Shown here one piece after another: positions 35,161-45,436 of a DNA stretch of 45,642 nucleotides; within the stretch, counting starts at the first letter, position 1, and every line of letters starts with the position of its first letter. Position numbers and translations under genes: made by a program. Below the pieces are notes generated by a model that was not told the origin of the DNA, made no database searches, and saw nothing but the letters and a program-made list of their open reading frames with translations. Location: NCBI GenBank assembly GCA_001871195.1, contig MNXA01000023.1, forward strand, positions 1-45,642, given 5' to 3'. The DNA comes from Zetaproteobacteria bacterium CG1_02_55_237 (GTDB lineage: Bacteria > Pseudomonadota > Zetaproteobacteria > Mariprofundales > Mariprofundaceae).

Positions 35161-35673
35161 TTATTTGCTTTCGTCGAGCAGTTTGGTTACCTCGGCCGTT
35201 ACGTCATGCACGGGTTTGACATAAAGCACCGAAGGTTTGGTCAGGATATAGTCATAGCCCTTTTGGACCGCGAACTCCTGAATCTTCTCCCCGAACTTGG
35301 TGTAAACACCCTGCAATAAACGGTTTTTCTCCAGCTCCATGGCGCGCTGGGCGTCCTGCAGTTTGCGCTGAAAATCAGTTTTCAGATCATCCACTTCCTG
35401 CTGTTTCTGGGAAAGCTTTTCCGGTGACATGGCCATGGACTGGTTCAGCAGGTCCTTGTCCATCTGGTTGATTTTGTCGCGCAGCCCTTCCAGTTCCTTC
35501 TGCTTATTATTCTTGATGCTCTCAAGGTGTTGCAGGCCGTCGCGGAATTTTGCGGTGTTCTCAATGGCGCTCTTCACATCGACAAACACCACTTTGAGCT
35601 CGGCTGCGCTAACCCCGGACGTTGCCAGAAGACTTAGTGCCATCATTCCAGGGATTAACATGCGAATCTTCAT
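35161..35673 (-). CDS. skp: OmpH/Skp family periplasmic chaperone
   Basis: The product has 170 residues from ATG 35673 behind AAGGAG. A signal peptide ends SGVSAAE near residue 24. The mature protein is mostly charged helices (about 45-135), the tentacles of Skp trimers, with a hydrophobic C-terminal strand (YDYILTKPSVLYV). It holds unfolded outer-membrane proteins for BamA. It lies 26 bases after bamA in the classic bamA-skp-lpxD order. Confidence 0.92.
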   Translation of the reverse strand: MKIRMLIPGMMALSLLATSGVSAAELKVVFVDVKSAIENTAKFRDGLQHLESIKNNKQKELEGLRDKINQMDKDLLNQSMAMSPEKLSQKQQEVDDLKTDFQRKLQDAQRAMELEKNRLLQGVYTKFGEKIQEFAVQKGYDYILTKPSVLYVKPVHDVTAEVTKLLDESK

Positions 35674-35699
35674 ATATACTCCTTTGCAGATATTCATCA

Positions 35700-38018
35700 T
35701 TAAAATGCAGTTCCTAAAGCAAATTCGAATTTCTTGCGCAGATCACCCTGACGGTCTCGCAGCACAAAACCCCATGATACCCCAATCGGCCCTACCGGGG
35801 AAAGCCATTCAATTCCTAAACCTGTTGCAATGCGTGTTTTGGCAAAGCTAAGGTTCTGGTTGAAATCGGCAACCTCTCCGGCATCGGCAAAAGCAACACC
35901 ACGGAAACCTGAAGTGCGCATATAAGGTAGCGGAAAAAACAGGTTCAGGTTAGCCGTAGCCGATTTATTACCACCCAGCAGGTCATTGGTCAACGGATCG
36001 CGAATGGAGATACCTGCCGAGTCAAAGCCGCGTACTGATCCGATACCACCCAGAGAAAAACGACGGTTGATGGGAACGTTCCGACCACCATAACCTTTGA
36101 TATATGAAATATTCGCTCCGGGATTAAGCACAAAGCCCTCACCCAAGTCAAAATAGGAACGGGCCTCAGCAGATGTGGTGATAAACCGATTTTTTCCACC
36201 CAAACCGGCAGCACCCATACTACCGGTAATGACCGAGCCACTGCTAGGGGTGAGAGAGCTATTACGGGTATCCCAGGTCAGGCCTTGGGATAACTCACCA
36301 GTAGTTTGTTTGCCAACCTGAGAAAGCAACACGGCTGAGGCCGGAAGAAGAACATCGAAAATGGTCGTCTGGGTGAACTGATAAGCCAGATTGTAGGTCA
36401 GGCTCTCTATAATCGGCACACCAAAACCAACCCCGCCGCCGTAGCTGTTTTCTTTATATGAAGTGATGGTTTGCAAGCGGGACTGGCGCTTGAAAGCGTT
36501 CATCGAGGCGCTCAAATCTTCACCGAGAAAATAAGGATCGGTAATGCTGGCATCAAAATTCTGTGTTTTGGCACCGATGTCACCGGACAGGCTGGTGGCA
36601 TAACCCTTGCCCAGAAAGTTATTCTGCTTGAGGGAGCTGCGGAAAAAAATCTTTTCAAGTTGTGAGTAGCCGACACCAAAAGTCCATGAGCCCGTCGATT
36701 TTTCATTCAGCCCGAGCTTTAGATCCACCTTGTCGGGAGAGCTTCCCCTCGGCATGGAAACACGCACATCGTCAAAAAACCCAAGTCGCCCGATGCGCTT
36801 TTTACTGGTTTCAAGATTGCTGCTGGAGAAACGGGCACCCTCCAGTTGGCGCATTTCGCGTCGCACGACTTTGTCTTCGGTCTTCAGATTGCCGGTTATT
36901 TCGATGCGCTCCACATAGACCTCGCGGCCTTTTTCAACATCCAGTGTTATATCCACCCTTTTCTGTTCAGGGAAACGCTGGAACAGTGGGGTTACGGTGG
37001 CAAACGCATAGCCTTCATCACCGACACGGGTGGTAATATCATTGATGCTGTTGCGCAGTTTTTCCAGCGAGTAAAGTTCACCTTCCTTAAGCTGCATCAA
37101 CGCCATCAGCGTTTCCCGGTCAGGCACCAGATCGCCCGATACATTGATGGCACTTACCTGATACTGCGGACCTTCATGGATGGAAAACGTGACATAGAAC
37201 CAGTGCTTGTCAGGGGAAAGGGCAAGCAGTGTGGATTCAACCCTGGCATCGAGAAAACCTTTGTTCATATAGTGCTGTAGTAACATCTGCCTATCGGCAT
37301 CCAGACGTTTACGATCAAATACGTCGGTATCCTTGAACCAGGCAGCAAGGTCGGTCGTACGCGAGGCAATGGCCTCGGCGAGCTCAGTATCATCAAATGC
37401 TTCATTGCCAATAAAGTGAATGCGTTTGATGCGGGTCACCTCACCTTCAATGATCTTCATGGTCAGATCAATACGTCCGTCCTCACGCATTTTCTGAATC
37501 GGCTGTATATCCACCTGATAATAGCCCTTCTTCAGGTAAGCTTTGCGCAGCGAGGTAATATCGGCATGCAGCTCTGGGTTGTTGAAAATATGACCTGCTT
37601 TGAGCTTCGTACGCTGCTTAACGTCCTTTTCCTTAAGCTCATTCATGCCGTCAAATTCAAGTGTGGCAATCACTGGATTTTCAACCACGCGAATGGTCAG
37701 GTGCCGCCCGTCAGCCTTAACCACGCCGAGTACCTGAACATCCTTGAAAAAACCAGTTGCATACAGCTTGCGTACATCGCGACTGATGCGTTTGCGATCC
37801 AGCTTCTGTCCCACCTTGGTCACCATGCGCTCCAGAATTGCATCGCTTTCGACTGCCTTGTTTCCGGAGACATCAATGCTGGCAATGATATCGGGAGCTG
37901 AGCCGTCTGCCTGTGAAGCCGTCATTGCTTCTTCGGCAAGTCCCTGCCCTATGCTGCAAAACAGCACGATAAGCATCGCAAGTGTTATATATGAAGTTTT
38001 CTTCAACACGCCAAACAT
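35700..38018 (-). CDS. bamA: Outer-membrane protein assembly factor BamA
   Basis: The product has 772 residues. It has a signal peptide (to about residue 28), five POTRA domains (about 45-440) and a C-terminal 16-strand barrel. The lid-loop motif is GSVRGFDSAG, and the end is FEFALGTAF with the terminal Phe. BamA is the core of the BAM complex that inserts beta-barrel proteins, probably including the 420-1226 product (inference). It is followed by the chaperone gene skp and preceded by rseP. Confidence 0.97.
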   Translation of the reverse strand: MFGVLKKTSYITLAMLIVLFCSIGQGLAEEAMTASQADGSAPDIIASIDVSGNKAVESDAILERMVTKVGQKLDRKRISRDVRKLYATGFFKDVQVLGVVKADGRHLTIRVVENPVIATLEFDGMNELKEKDVKQRTKLKAGHIFNNPELHADITSLRKAYLKKGYYQVDIQPIQKMREDGRIDLTMKIIEGEVTRIKRIHFIGNEAFDDTELAEAIASRTTDLAAWFKDTDVFDRKRLDADRQMLLQHYMNKGFLDARVESTLLALSPDKHWFYVTFSIHEGPQYQVSAINVSGDLVPDRETLMALMQLKEGELYSLEKLRNSINDITTRVGDEGYAFATVTPLFQRFPEQKRVDITLDVEKGREVYVERIEITGNLKTEDKVVRREMRQLEGARFSSSNLETSKKRIGRLGFFDDVRVSMPRGSSPDKVDLKLGLNEKSTGSWTFGVGYSQLEKIFFRSSLKQNNFLGKGYATSLSGDIGAKTQNFDASITDPYFLGEDLSASMNAFKRQSRLQTITSYKENSYGGGVGFGVPIIESLTYNLAYQFTQTTIFDVLLPASAVLLSQVGKQTTGELSQGLTWDTRNSSLTPSSGSVITGSMGAAGLGGKNRFITTSAEARSYFDLGEGFVLNPGANISYIKGYGGRNVPINRRFSLGGIGSVRGFDSAGISIRDPLTNDLLGGNKSATANLNLFFPLPYMRTSGFRGVAFADAGEVADFNQNLSFAKTRIATGLGIEWLSPVGPIGVSWGFVLRDRQGDLRKKFEFALGTAF

Positions 38019-38025
38019 GCAGTGA

Positions 38026-39384
38026 TTACCCCTTCAACCAGCGTGAAATATCGTTATAGAAGGCAAAAATCATCAATGCGGCAATCAGGACAATGCCGAC
38101 AATTTGCGTGCGTTCCATAACCTTGGGCGATAATGGTGCACCACGCAGCTTTTCGATGCCCAGATAAACCAGATGTCCACCATCCAGCACAGGAATCGGT
38201 AACAGGTTCAATACGCCCAGATTGACCGATATCAGCGCCAGAAAGGAGATGAAGGCAATAATACCCAGCTCGGCTGTTTTACCTGCAATCTGTGCAATGG
38301 CAATCGGCCCGCCAAGATTTTCCGGTGAAATGGCTGCGGTCAGCATCTTACCCAGCACTTCAAGCGTCATGGAGGTCATTTCCCAGGTGCGCACAAAACC
38401 GTACTGGATGCCTTCCACCGCTCCCATATGATAAATCTCAGGCGGCAATGCCGAACGGGCCGTCATTTTGGCACCGATACGCCCATGTCCGCTGTTATCT
38501 GCCTGTGGTGCTATATCAAGATTTACCACCACTTCGCCGCGTTGCACGCTCACCGAAATCGTCTTGCCTGCCTGCGCACGAATCTCGTCGATGAAACCTG
38601 AAATGCCGGATACCGGATTTCCCTCGATGTCGAGAATGACGTCGTCCGCCTTCAGGCCGCCCATATCCGCAGGCGAATCCTTCACGACTTCAGCCACCAC
38701 AACCTGCGTGCCCGGACCCATACCGATGGTGTCCGCAGCGACGTTAACGAGCAAAGGATCGCGCTCCGGCAGCGGAACATTCAGATCAACATTGCGCTCG
38801 CTGCCACCACGGTCGACAAGCAATGAAAGATTTCCACCGACCCGTGTCTTGGCGATCTCCTCTACCTGCTGCCATGAATGCACTGTTGTGCCATTGGCAG
38901 CCACAATGCGATCCTGTTCCAGCAAGCCTGCCTGCTCGGCAATTGAGGCAGGGGCAATCTGACCAATGACCGGCGGCAATACCGACTGGCCACCCCAGCC
39001 AATGACCATATAAGCCACGATAGCAAAGAGAAAATTAAACAGCGGACCAGCCACGGCAATCGAGGCGCGTTTCCAGACAGGTTGCACATCAAAGGCGCGC
39101 TTCTTGTCAGCCTCAGATAACTCCACCTTGGTTTCCTCGCCCTGTTCATCAGGGTTTTCGCCGAGCATCTTGACGTAACCACCCAGCGGAATGGCGGCAA
39201 TCACATACAGCACTTCCTGATCGCGGCTGCGCCATTTCAACAGCGCCGGACCGAAACCGATAGAGAATTTTTCAACCTTGACTCCAAGCTTGCGGGCAAC
39301 AATAAAGTGCCCGAATTCATGCACGGCAATCAGCAAGGCAATGGCAACAACAAAGGCTGCCACGGTATGCAGGGTTTCGATCAA
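38026..39384 (-). CDS. rseP: RseP family site-2 protease (zinc metalloprotease)
   Basis: The product has 452 residues from TTG 39384. The RBS GGAGG (complement of 39390-39394) is formed by the final glycine codons of dxr, and dxr's stop lies one base before this start; the upstream ATG of the open frame would lie deep inside dxr. It is an inner-membrane protease with HEFGH (zinc ligands) at about residue 20, two PDZ domains in the middle, and LDGGHLVYLGIE near the C-terminus. It cleaves anti-sigma factors in envelope stress and signal-peptide remnants. Confidence 0.94.
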   Translation of the reverse strand: MIETLHTVAAFVVAIALLIAVHEFGHFIVARKLGVKVEKFSIGFGPALLKWRSRDQEVLYVIAAIPLGGYVKMLGENPDEQGEETKVELSEADKKRAFDVQPVWKRASIAVAGPLFNFLFAIVAYMVIGWGGQSVLPPVIGQIAPASIAEQAGLLEQDRIVAANGTTVHSWQQVEEIAKTRVGGNLSLLVDRGGSERNVDLNVPLPERDPLLVNVAADTIGMGPGTQVVVAEVVKDSPADMGGLKADDVILDIEGNPVSGISGFIDEIRAQAGKTISVSVQRGEVVVNLDIAPQADNSGHGRIGAKMTARSALPPEIYHMGAVEGIQYGFVRTWEMTSMTLEVLGKMLTAAISPENLGGPIAIAQIAGKTAELGIIAFISFLALISVNLGVLNLLPIPVLDGGHLVYLGIEKLRGAPLSPKVMERTQIVGIVLIAALMIFAFYNDISRWLKG

Positions 39385-39385
39385 A

Positions 39386-40543
39386 TTATCCTCCGAATTT
39401 CTGGATAATGGATTCCGCTTTGACACGACTTTCGCGGTCGCGGGACCATACCTCATCCAGTGTCTGAACGGAAACATCTTCGCAGCCCTGCATGACCTGT
39501 TCAACCAGACTCACAATGTCCATAAAGCCGATGCGCCGGTCGCGAAAAGCCTGATTGGCCACTTCATTGGCTGCATTGAAGGCAATAGCCAGCGAATCGG
39601 CACCGGCAAGCACAGCCTTCACAAGTCGCATAGCTGGAAAACGCGCCTCATCCACAGCCTGGAAATCAAGCCGCCCATGTGCAGCCAGATCAAGAAAGGG
39701 AATACCGGAGGCAAGCCGCGGAGCCATTTGCAGGGCATAGGCGATGGGTCCGCGCATATCGGGTTCGGCCAACTGGGCAACCACCGAACCATCCGTATAT
39801 TCCACCATGCCGTGCACGACGCTCTGCGGATGGATAACGGCAGACAGCTTGTCGGGGGCAACACCGAATAACCAGCGCGCCTCAATCAGTTCCAGTGCCT
39901 TATTCATCATGGTTGCCGAATCCACACTGATCTTGGCGCCCATATCCCAGTTGGGATGGGCTATCGCCTGTTCCGGTGTGATATCACGCATCGTCGAGAC
40001 ATCCCGGTCACGGAACGGGCCCCCGGAGGCAGTCAGGATAATGCGCCGTATCGAGCCTTTGTCGTGTCCGACCAGACACTGATGCACGGCTGCATGCTCT
40101 GAATCCACAGGTACCACATCCGCTCCGCTTTCGGCAGCCTCCTGCATAAATAGACGACCGGCGGTAACCAGACATTCCTTGTTGGCCAGCGCCACCCTCT
40201 TTCCAGCGCGTACAGCAGCCAGGGCTGCAGGTAATCCAACTGAGCCGACCATGGCCGCCAGTACGATATCAACCGATGCATCCGTTGCCGTGGCAATGGC
40301 TGCATCCATATCACAACCGAGTCGGGTTCCTGTCGGCAGCTTGTCTTTCAAAGCAGAAGCAGCCTGTGCGTCGGTCATCACCACCCATGCAGGCTTAAGC
40401 GCATGGGCCAGTTCAAGCATGCGACCATGATTGCGATGTCCAACCAGCGCATGCACGGCAAACTGGTCGGCATGGCGAAGCACCACATCGGCCGTGCTGG
40501 CACCGATAGAGCCTGTTGCCCCGAGGATGGTGATGCGCTTCAA
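39386..40543 (-). CDS. dxr: 1-deoxy-D-xylulose-5-phosphate reductoisomerase
   Basis: The product has 385 residues. Dxr makes MEP from DXP with NADPH, committing carbon to isoprenoids and so to the lipid carrier made by UppS. The N-terminal ILGATGSIGAST binds NADPH. LANKECLVTAG, PVDSEHAA, LTASGGPFRD and MGAKISVDSATMMNKALE are diagnostic. It overlaps the cdsA stop by 4 bases. Confidence 0.97.
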   Translation of the reverse strand: MKRITILGATGSIGASTADVVLRHADQFAVHALVGHRNHGRMLELAHALKPAWVVMTDAQAASALKDKLPTGTRLGCDMDAAIATATDASVDIVLAAMVGSVGLPAALAAVRAGKRVALANKECLVTAGRLFMQEAAESGADVVPVDSEHAAVHQCLVGHDKGSIRRIILTASGGPFRDRDVSTMRDITPEQAIAHPNWDMGAKISVDSATMMNKALELIEARWLFGVAPDKLSAVIHPQSVVHGMVEYTDGSVVAQLAEPDMRGPIAYALQMAPRLASGIPFLDLAAHGRLDFQAVDEARFPAMRLVKAVLAGADSLAIAFNAANEVANQAFRDRRIGFMDIVSLVEQVMQGCEDVSVQTLDEVWSRDRESRVKAESIIQKFGG

Positions 40544-41352
40544 AGCCCTATCCCCAGGATCAGAGACATATACAGAACGCCGGCTACGGCAACAGCAGGC
40601 ACGAGTGCATCAACGCGGTCGAGCAAGCCACCATGTCCAGGAAGAAGATTGCCGCTGTCTTTGACACCAACCGCCCGCTTGATGGCGGACTCGCCAAGGT
40701 CGCCCAGAATGGCAGTCAGCACCAGTGCCAGGCCAATTGCCAGAGCGGCAGGCAGGCCGAGCCCGGCATATGTCACCCATATCCAGCCTGCAACTGCGAT
40801 GCCGCACAAGGCACCGGCAACCGCGCCCTCAATGGTTTTCCCCGGACTGATCGGTGCGCACAGTTTGTGCCTGCCAAAGGCTCTGCCGGCAAAATAGGCG
40901 CCGATATCCGCCGCCCACACAGCAACGAAGGCACCAAGCATAAAGGCATGGCCGGATGGCTGCTGATGCAGCATGCCGAGCACCCAAACGAAAATCAGAA
41001 GCCAGACCATCAGCCAGTAAGCCAGTCCAAAGCGGAAGGTTTGCTCAGCAATCGGCGTATCTGTAGCTGATCGAGCGCTCAGCATGAACACACCCATCCA
41101 GACAACCCCCAGCAACAAAATCGCCGCTATGGCTTGCTGTGTCAGTAAAACCATAGCAAAGGCAGCTGCTCCGCTGAGCACAAATATTACGCGTCCCGGT
41201 AGTGCCAGCATGACGATCAGCTCAAACAACGCCGCCACGCCCAATAAGCCGAGCAGGGCTTCAAACCACGGCGTCGGCGAAAACATCAACCACCAGACGG
41301 CCAGTGGAGCAAGAATCGATGCGGTCAGCACCCGCTTGAGGAGTTCGCTCAT
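40540..41352 (-). CDS. cdsA: Phosphatidate cytidylyltransferase
   Basis: The product has 270 residues and is a polytopic membrane protein with about 7-8 hydrophobic segments. CdsA makes CDP-diacylglycerol from phosphatidic acid, the product of the PlsX and PlsC steps. The family signature is SAIKRAVGVKDSGNLLPGHGG followed by LLDRVD, given here in shortened form at about residues 218-245. It overlaps uppS by four bases. Confidence 0.96.
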   Translation of the reverse strand: MSELLKRVLTASILAPLAVWWLMFSPTPWFEALLGLLGVAALFELIVMLALPGRVIFVLSGAAAFAMVLLTQQAIAAILLLGVVWMGVFMLSARSATDTPIAEQTFRFGLAYWLMVWLLIFVWVLGMLHQQPSGHAFMLGAFVAVWAADIGAYFAGRAFGRHKLCAPISPGKTIEGAVAGALCGIAVAGWIWVTYAGLGLPAALAIGLALVLTAILGDLGESAIKRAVGVKDSGNLLPGHGGLLDRVDALVPAVAVAGVLYMSLILGIGL

Positions 41353-42104
41353 GTCTTCTTACCGGATTGCTCGGGCAATTGCTCACTGATAAGTCCAAAA
41401 CGCCTTTCGCGACGCGCATAATCATCGAGAGCTGCAAGGAAATCGGCTTGCTCGAAATCGGGCCAGTAACGCTGGCTGAAATACAGCTCGCTATAGGCCG
41501 CATCCCACAGTAGAAAATTGGATATGCGATACTCTCCGCCTGTACGGATCAACAGATCAACAGGAAGTAGATCATCGCACCATAAAAAATGTCTGAATGT
41601 TGCGACATCCATAGAGGCCAATGCGGCTTGGGGGTCATCCTGTGAAGAAGCCCATTCGCACAGTTTTTTTGCACCAGCCAGCATCTCCTGCTGTCCGCCG
41701 TAATTAAGGCATAAAACCAGATCAATATGCGTATTTCCTGCAGTTTCCCGGCAGGCCCGCTCAATGGCCCGCTGTGCTTTATCGGGTAGCGCACTGATGT
41801 CGCCCAGGGCCAGGACTCGCACCCCCTGCTTTTGCATAGCGGGAATTTCACGTGGCAGCAACGTGGCCAGCATGGACATCAGGCCGCGCACTTCCATTTT
41901 GGGACGTGACCAGTTTTCAGTGGAGAATGCGAACAGGGAAATCTGTTTCACGCCCGCATCCGCAGCCCATTCGACGATCTGTCTAGCCTTCGCAGCTCCG
42001 CGACGATGCCCCTCAAGGCGCGGCAGACCCTTGGCTTTGGCCCAACGGCCATTGCCATCCATCACAACAGCGACATGGCGCGGCAGCATCGGTTTGTTCG
42101 TCAT
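41349..42104 (-). CDS. uppS: Undecaprenyl diphosphate synthase
   Basis: The product has 251 residues from ATG 42104. UppS makes the C55 carrier for peptidoglycan and O-antigen. VAVVMDGNGRWAKAKG holds the catalytic Asp, with GHRRG next. FAFSTENWSRP, LCLNYGGQQEM and DLLIRTGGEYRISNFLLW are diagnostic. It sits 40 bases after frr. The RBS is weak. A longer frame upstream (to 42200) runs through the frr end and is not needed. Confidence 0.95.
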   Translation of the reverse strand: MTNKPMLPRHVAVVMDGNGRWAKAKGLPRLEGHRRGAAKARQIVEWAADAGVKQISLFAFSTENWSRPKMEVRGLMSMLATLLPREIPAMQKQGVRVLALGDISALPDKAQRAIERACRETAGNTHIDLVLCLNYGGQQEMLAGAKKLCEWASSQDDPQAALASMDVATFRHFLWCDDLLPVDLLIRTGGEYRISNFLLWDAAYSELYFSQRYWPDFEQADFLAALDDYARRERRFGLISEQLPEQSGKKT

Positions 42105-42144
42105 CGGATGTTGGATTCCGCCATCAGGCGATAGGGAGCCCACA

Positions 42145-42687
42145 TTAGACGGTAAGGATGTCCTGCTCTTTGCGCTCCAGCACATGCTCAACTTCGGCAA
42201 TGTACTGATCCGTCAAATGCTGGATTTTATCTTGCTGGCGCTTGCTTTCGTCTTCGGGAAGAGCGTCGTCCTTGACCTGTTTCTTCACATCTTCATTGGC
42301 ATCGCGTCGCACGTTGCGTATGGCAACACGGGCTTTTTCGCCAATCTGTTTGACCTGTTTCACAAATTCCTTGCGCCGGTCTTCGGTCAATTCAGGCAAG
42401 GTCAGGCGGATGATCACGCCGTCATTACTTGGTGTCAGGCCCAGATCAGAGGCAAGAATTGCTTTCTCCACTGCACCCAGCATGGTTTTTTCCCAAGGTG
42501 CAATGACAATGGTACGCGGTTCCGGTACTGAAAGATTAGCCACCTGGCCGAGCGGCACATCGCTGCCGTAATAGGCCACGCGAATGTGATCAAGAATTGA
42601 AGCATTGGCACGACCGGTGCGAATCCGGCTAAGCTCTTCCTTCAAAACGCCGATGGTTTTTTTCATGCGTGATTCAATATCGTTCAT
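42145..42687 (-). CDS. frr: Ribosome recycling factor
   Basis: The product has 180 residues from the second ATG of an ATGATG pair (42690 or 42687). GGAGG lies 7 bases before the 42687 ATG, which favours it. Frr, with EF-G, splits post-termination ribosomes. Typical features are IRTGRANASILDHIRVAYYG, VPEPRTIVIAPWEK and VAIRNVRRDANEDVKK. It starts 13 bases after pyrH in the standard tsf-pyrH-frr order. Confidence 0.97.
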   Translation of the reverse strand: MNDIESRMKKTIGVLKEELSRIRTGRANASILDHIRVAYYGSDVPLGQVANLSVPEPRTIVIAPWEKTMLGAVEKAILASDLGLTPSNDGVIIRLTLPELTEDRRKEFVKQVKQIGEKARVAIRNVRRDANEDVKKQVKDDALPEDESKRQQDKIQHLTDQYIAEVEHVLERKEQDILTV

Positions 42688-42700
42688 CATTATTCCTCCC

Positions 42701-43456
42701 CTACTCCCGTACCAGTGTGCCGACCTGCTCACCCTGCACAGCACGCAATAGATTCCCGGGAGTATTCACATCAAACACAATGATTGGCATATCGTTGTCG
42801 CGGCACAGAGACAGGGCCGTGGCATCCATAACACCCAGTTTAAGCGTCAGGGCATCGGTAAAGGAAACCGTGTCGTAACGATGCGCCGTTTTGTCTTTCT
42901 TCGGATCTGCAGAATAAACACCATCCACCTTGGTGCCTTTGAGTACGACATCCGCACCAATTTCCATGGCACGCAGGCTGGCTGCTGTATCGGTGGTGAA
43001 ATATGGATTGCCTGTACCCGCGGCAAAAATAACGATGCGCTCCTTCTCCAGATGGCGAATGGCGCGTCTGCGGATATAGGGCTCGGCGACTTCACGCACA
43101 TGCAGTGCTGAAACCACACGTACATATGCACCGTTACGCTCGATGGCATCCTGCAAACCAATGGCATTCATGATAGTTGCCATCATGCCCATATAATCAG
43201 CACTGGCCCGGTCCATACCGCGCGCTGTGCCGGTCATGCCGCGGAAGATATTACCGCCGCCGATCACCACAGCCAGTTGTACACCGGATTTGTGAACCTC
43301 GATCAACTCAAGAGCAATCCGTTCGATGGTCTCCGGATCGATACCGTAGTCGGTGTTTCCCATCAACACCTCGCCGGAAAGTTTGAGCAGCACCCGCTTA
43401 TACGGGTGCTGCTCTCTTTTCTGTATCGTCGAGGTGATATCCGGAGTGTCAGCCAT
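42701..43456 (-). CDS. pyrH: Uridylate kinase
   Basis: The product has 251 residues from ATG 43456, overlapping the tsf end by 8 bases. PyrH phosphorylates UMP to UDP as a hexamer regulated by GTP and [44 protein letters not shown] and [16 protein letters not shown] are diagnostic. An N-terminal extension of about 18 residues before [10 protein letters not shown] is slightly longer than usual. Confidence 0.97.
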   Translation of the reverse strand: MADTPDITSTIQKREQHPYKRVLLKLSGEVLMGNTDYGIDPETIERIALELIEVHKSGVQLAVVIGGGNIFRGMTGTARGMDRASADYMGMMATIMNAIGLQDAIERNGAYVRVVSALHVREVAEPYIRRRAIRHLEKERIVIFAAGTGNPYFTTDTAASLRAMEIGADVVLKGTKVDGVYSADPKKDKTAHRYDTVSFTDALTLKLGVMDATALSLCRDNDMPIIVFDVNTPGNLLRAVQGEQVGTLVRE

Positions 43457-44342
43457 TGATCTGAGCAGCCACCTCTGCGGCAAAATCGCTCTCTTTCTTC
43501 TCGATGCCTTCACCAAGCTGGAAGCGATGCATGACCACAACCTCGGCATCCGCCTGCACGGCCTGCACAGCCTTACCGACTGTCAGATCACCGTTCATGA
43601 CGTACTCCTGCTCCAGCAGACAGACCTCGGAGTAGAACTTGCTCATCTGACCACTGACAATCTTGTCGATGATGTTGGCTGGCTTACCGGAACCGGCAGC
43701 ACGCTCAGTCAGTACTGCACGCTCACGTTCGACAGCGTCTTCCGACACCTGATTGCGGTTGATGTACTGCGGATTTACGGCAGCCACATGCATGGCCACG
43801 CCGCGTCCCAAGTCTTGCAACTCTGCGCTGTTACCACCGGAAATACCGATGAGCACGCCGATCTTGCCGGCGCCGTGCACATAAGCAGAAACCACACCGC
43901 CCTTCACCTGAGCCAGCTCATAGCGACGGATCGCCATGTTCTCACCGATGGTGGCAATCAGCTTGGTCAGTGTTTCCTGTACGGTTGCGCCATTGAGATC
44001 AAGAGCCTTCAGGGCCTCCACATCCGCCGGTTTCTTCGCCAGGGCAAGCTCGGCAACAGCATTCACAAAGGATGTGAACGTATCGTTTTTGCTGGAGAAA
44101 TCAGTTTCTGCATTCACCTCAATAACGATGCCGGTGTCGCCCTCGGACAGGGCTACAACCATGCCTTCAGCAGCCACGCGGCCGGCCTTCTTGGAAGCAG
44201 CAGCAAGGCCATGTGTGCGCAGGTAATCGACAGAAGCATCAATATCGCCATCGCATGCAGCCAGAGCCTTTTTGCAGTCCATCATCCCTGCTCCGCTCAT
44301 TTCTCTAAGTTTCTTTACATCAGCAGCCGTAATCTGGGCCAT
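43449..44342 (-). CDS. tsf: Elongation factor Ts
   Basis: The product has 297 residues. It exchanges GDP for GTP on EF-Tu. The N-terminal UBA-like domain has [25 protein letters not shown] (shown here in part) and [13 protein letters not shown], the TDF contact motif with EF-Tu. It lies 38 bases after rpsB, the universal order. Confidence 0.97.
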   Translation of the reverse strand: MAQITAADVKKLREMSGAGMMDCKKALAACDGDIDASVDYLRTHGLAAASKKAGRVAAEGMVVALSEGDTGIVIEVNAETDFSSKNDTFTSFVNAVAELALAKKPADVEALKALDLNGATVQETLTKLIATIGENMAIRRYELAQVKGGVVSAYVHGAGKIGVLIGISGGNSAELQDLGRGVAMHVAAVNPQYINRNQVSEDAVERERAVLTERAAGSGKPANIIDKIVSGQMSKFYSEVCLLEQEYVMNGDLTVGKAVQAVQADAEVVVMHRFQLGEGIEKKESDFAAEVAAQING

Positions 44343-44380
44343 TTATTCCTCCATCCAGGATCAATTAAGTATGTATTGGC

Positions 44381-45178
44381 TTACTTTGCTGCAGCCTCTG
44401 TTTCGTCGTCGTCCTTGGCAGCGAGCTCCTCCAGAGGAACGTCGTCAACCAGACCGGTGGCTTCAATTTCAGACTCATCAGCATTCTCAAGACGCCATGA
44501 TTCGCCGCCTTCAAGCAGCGCATCGGCCATCTTGCTGCAGAACAGGCGAATGGCGCGGATTGCATCGTCATTGCCCGGAATGATGTAGTCGACACCTGAG
44601 GGATCGCAGTTCGAATCGACAACAGCCACGACCGGAATACCAAGGCGCTTGGCTTCAGCAACAGCCAGGGCTTCCTTGCGCAGGTCGATAACGAACAGGC
44701 AGTCCGGCAGGGCCAGCATATCGCGGATACCGCCGAGCGAGCGCTCCAGCTTCTCCAGCTTGCGCTCCAGATCCAGAGCTTCCTTCTTGGTCAGCAGATC
44801 AAGCACGCCCTCTTCTTTCTGGCGCTGCAGATCCTTCATCTTGCGCACCGACTGCTGCACGGTGGCGAAGTTGGTCAGGGTGCCGCCCAACCAGCGGTGA
44901 TTCACATAGTACTGTCCGGCGCGTGCGGACTCTTCGCGGACCGCATCGCGGGCCTGGCGCTTGGTGCCGACAAACAGCACGCGACCGCCGGCTCCAGCCA
45001 GTTCGCGCATGAACTGATAGCCTTCGTTGGCCATCTTCAGGGTTTTTTGCAGATCGATAATATGGATGCCGTTACGCTGGCCGAAAATGTACGGTGCCAT
45101 TTTGGGATGCCAGCGGCGGGTTTGGTGGCCGAAATGAACACCGGCCTCAAGCAGTTGCTTCATGGTAAATTGAGACAT
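44381..45178 (-). CDS. rpsB: 30S ribosomal protein S2
   Basis: The product has 265 residues. It begins [21 protein letters not shown], typical of S2, and contains [18 protein letters not shown] and the [17 protein letters not shown] region. The C-terminal tail after about residue 225 is acidic and Ala/Glu-rich. It heads the long leftward cluster. Known bacterial S2 operons are autoregulated through the mRNA leader; the 180-base leader region here is discussed separately. Confidence 0.98.
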   Translation of the reverse strand: MSQFTMKQLLEAGVHFGHQTRRWHPKMAPYIFGQRNGIHIIDLQKTLKMANEGYQFMRELAGAGGRVLFVGTKRQARDAVREESARAGQYYVNHRWLGGTLTNFATVQQSVRKMKDLQRQKEEGVLDLLTKKEALDLERKLEKLERSLGGIRDMLALPDCLFVIDLRKEALAVAEAKRLGIPVVAVVDSNCDPSGVDYIIPGNDDAIRAIRLFCSKMADALLEGGESWRLENADESEIEATGLVDDVPLEELAAKDDDETEAAAK

Positions 45179-45360
45179 TACGTCTACCTCCGATTGTTTG
45201 TTCCCTCCACCGCCCGGTACCGGTTAAAACTGCGACCGACACAATCGTTATGTGGGGCGGTGTGTGAAGTGGCGCGCTTTCTACCCAAACAACCCTTTAG
45301 AAGCAAGTAAAAAATGCTATCGTGTCGGCAGCACATAACCTGTCCTCATCAGTAGCTCAT
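45179..45360 (-). promoter_or_regulatory. rpsB leader and promoter region
   Basis: This 182-base gap should hold the promoter and 5' leader of the 15-gene leftward cluster. A weak sigma-70 candidate reading leftward is TTGCTT, 17 bases, TAGAAA (within about 45264-45306). The short palindromic stretch CCGGTACCGG at about 45214-45224 could fold in the leader. I see no match to a named riboswitch. No gene is evident. Confidence 0.35.
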
Positions 45361-45372
45361 AAGTTGTCCGGT
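45361..45372 (+). repeat. IS left-end inverted repeat candidate
   Basis: AAGTTGTCCGGT is the reverse complement of the repeat seen three times at 252-320. It sits 65 bases before the transposase start. GATTACC (45378-45384) and GGTAATC (45390-45396) next to it form a perfect 7-base hairpin in front of the gene, possibly shielding the transposase RBS from outside transcripts, as in other IS elements (inference). Confidence 0.6.
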
Positions 45373-45436
45373 CTGAAGATTACCCGAGAGGTAATCAGAG
45401 ATGAGACGAACGACAGTGTTACAGGAGGTCAGGAAG

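Noticed and set aside
45378-45396. Hairpin before the right transposase as an intrinsic terminator
   Set aside because: The 7-base stem is not followed by a T-run; a role in blocking the RBS or in end structure is more likely.
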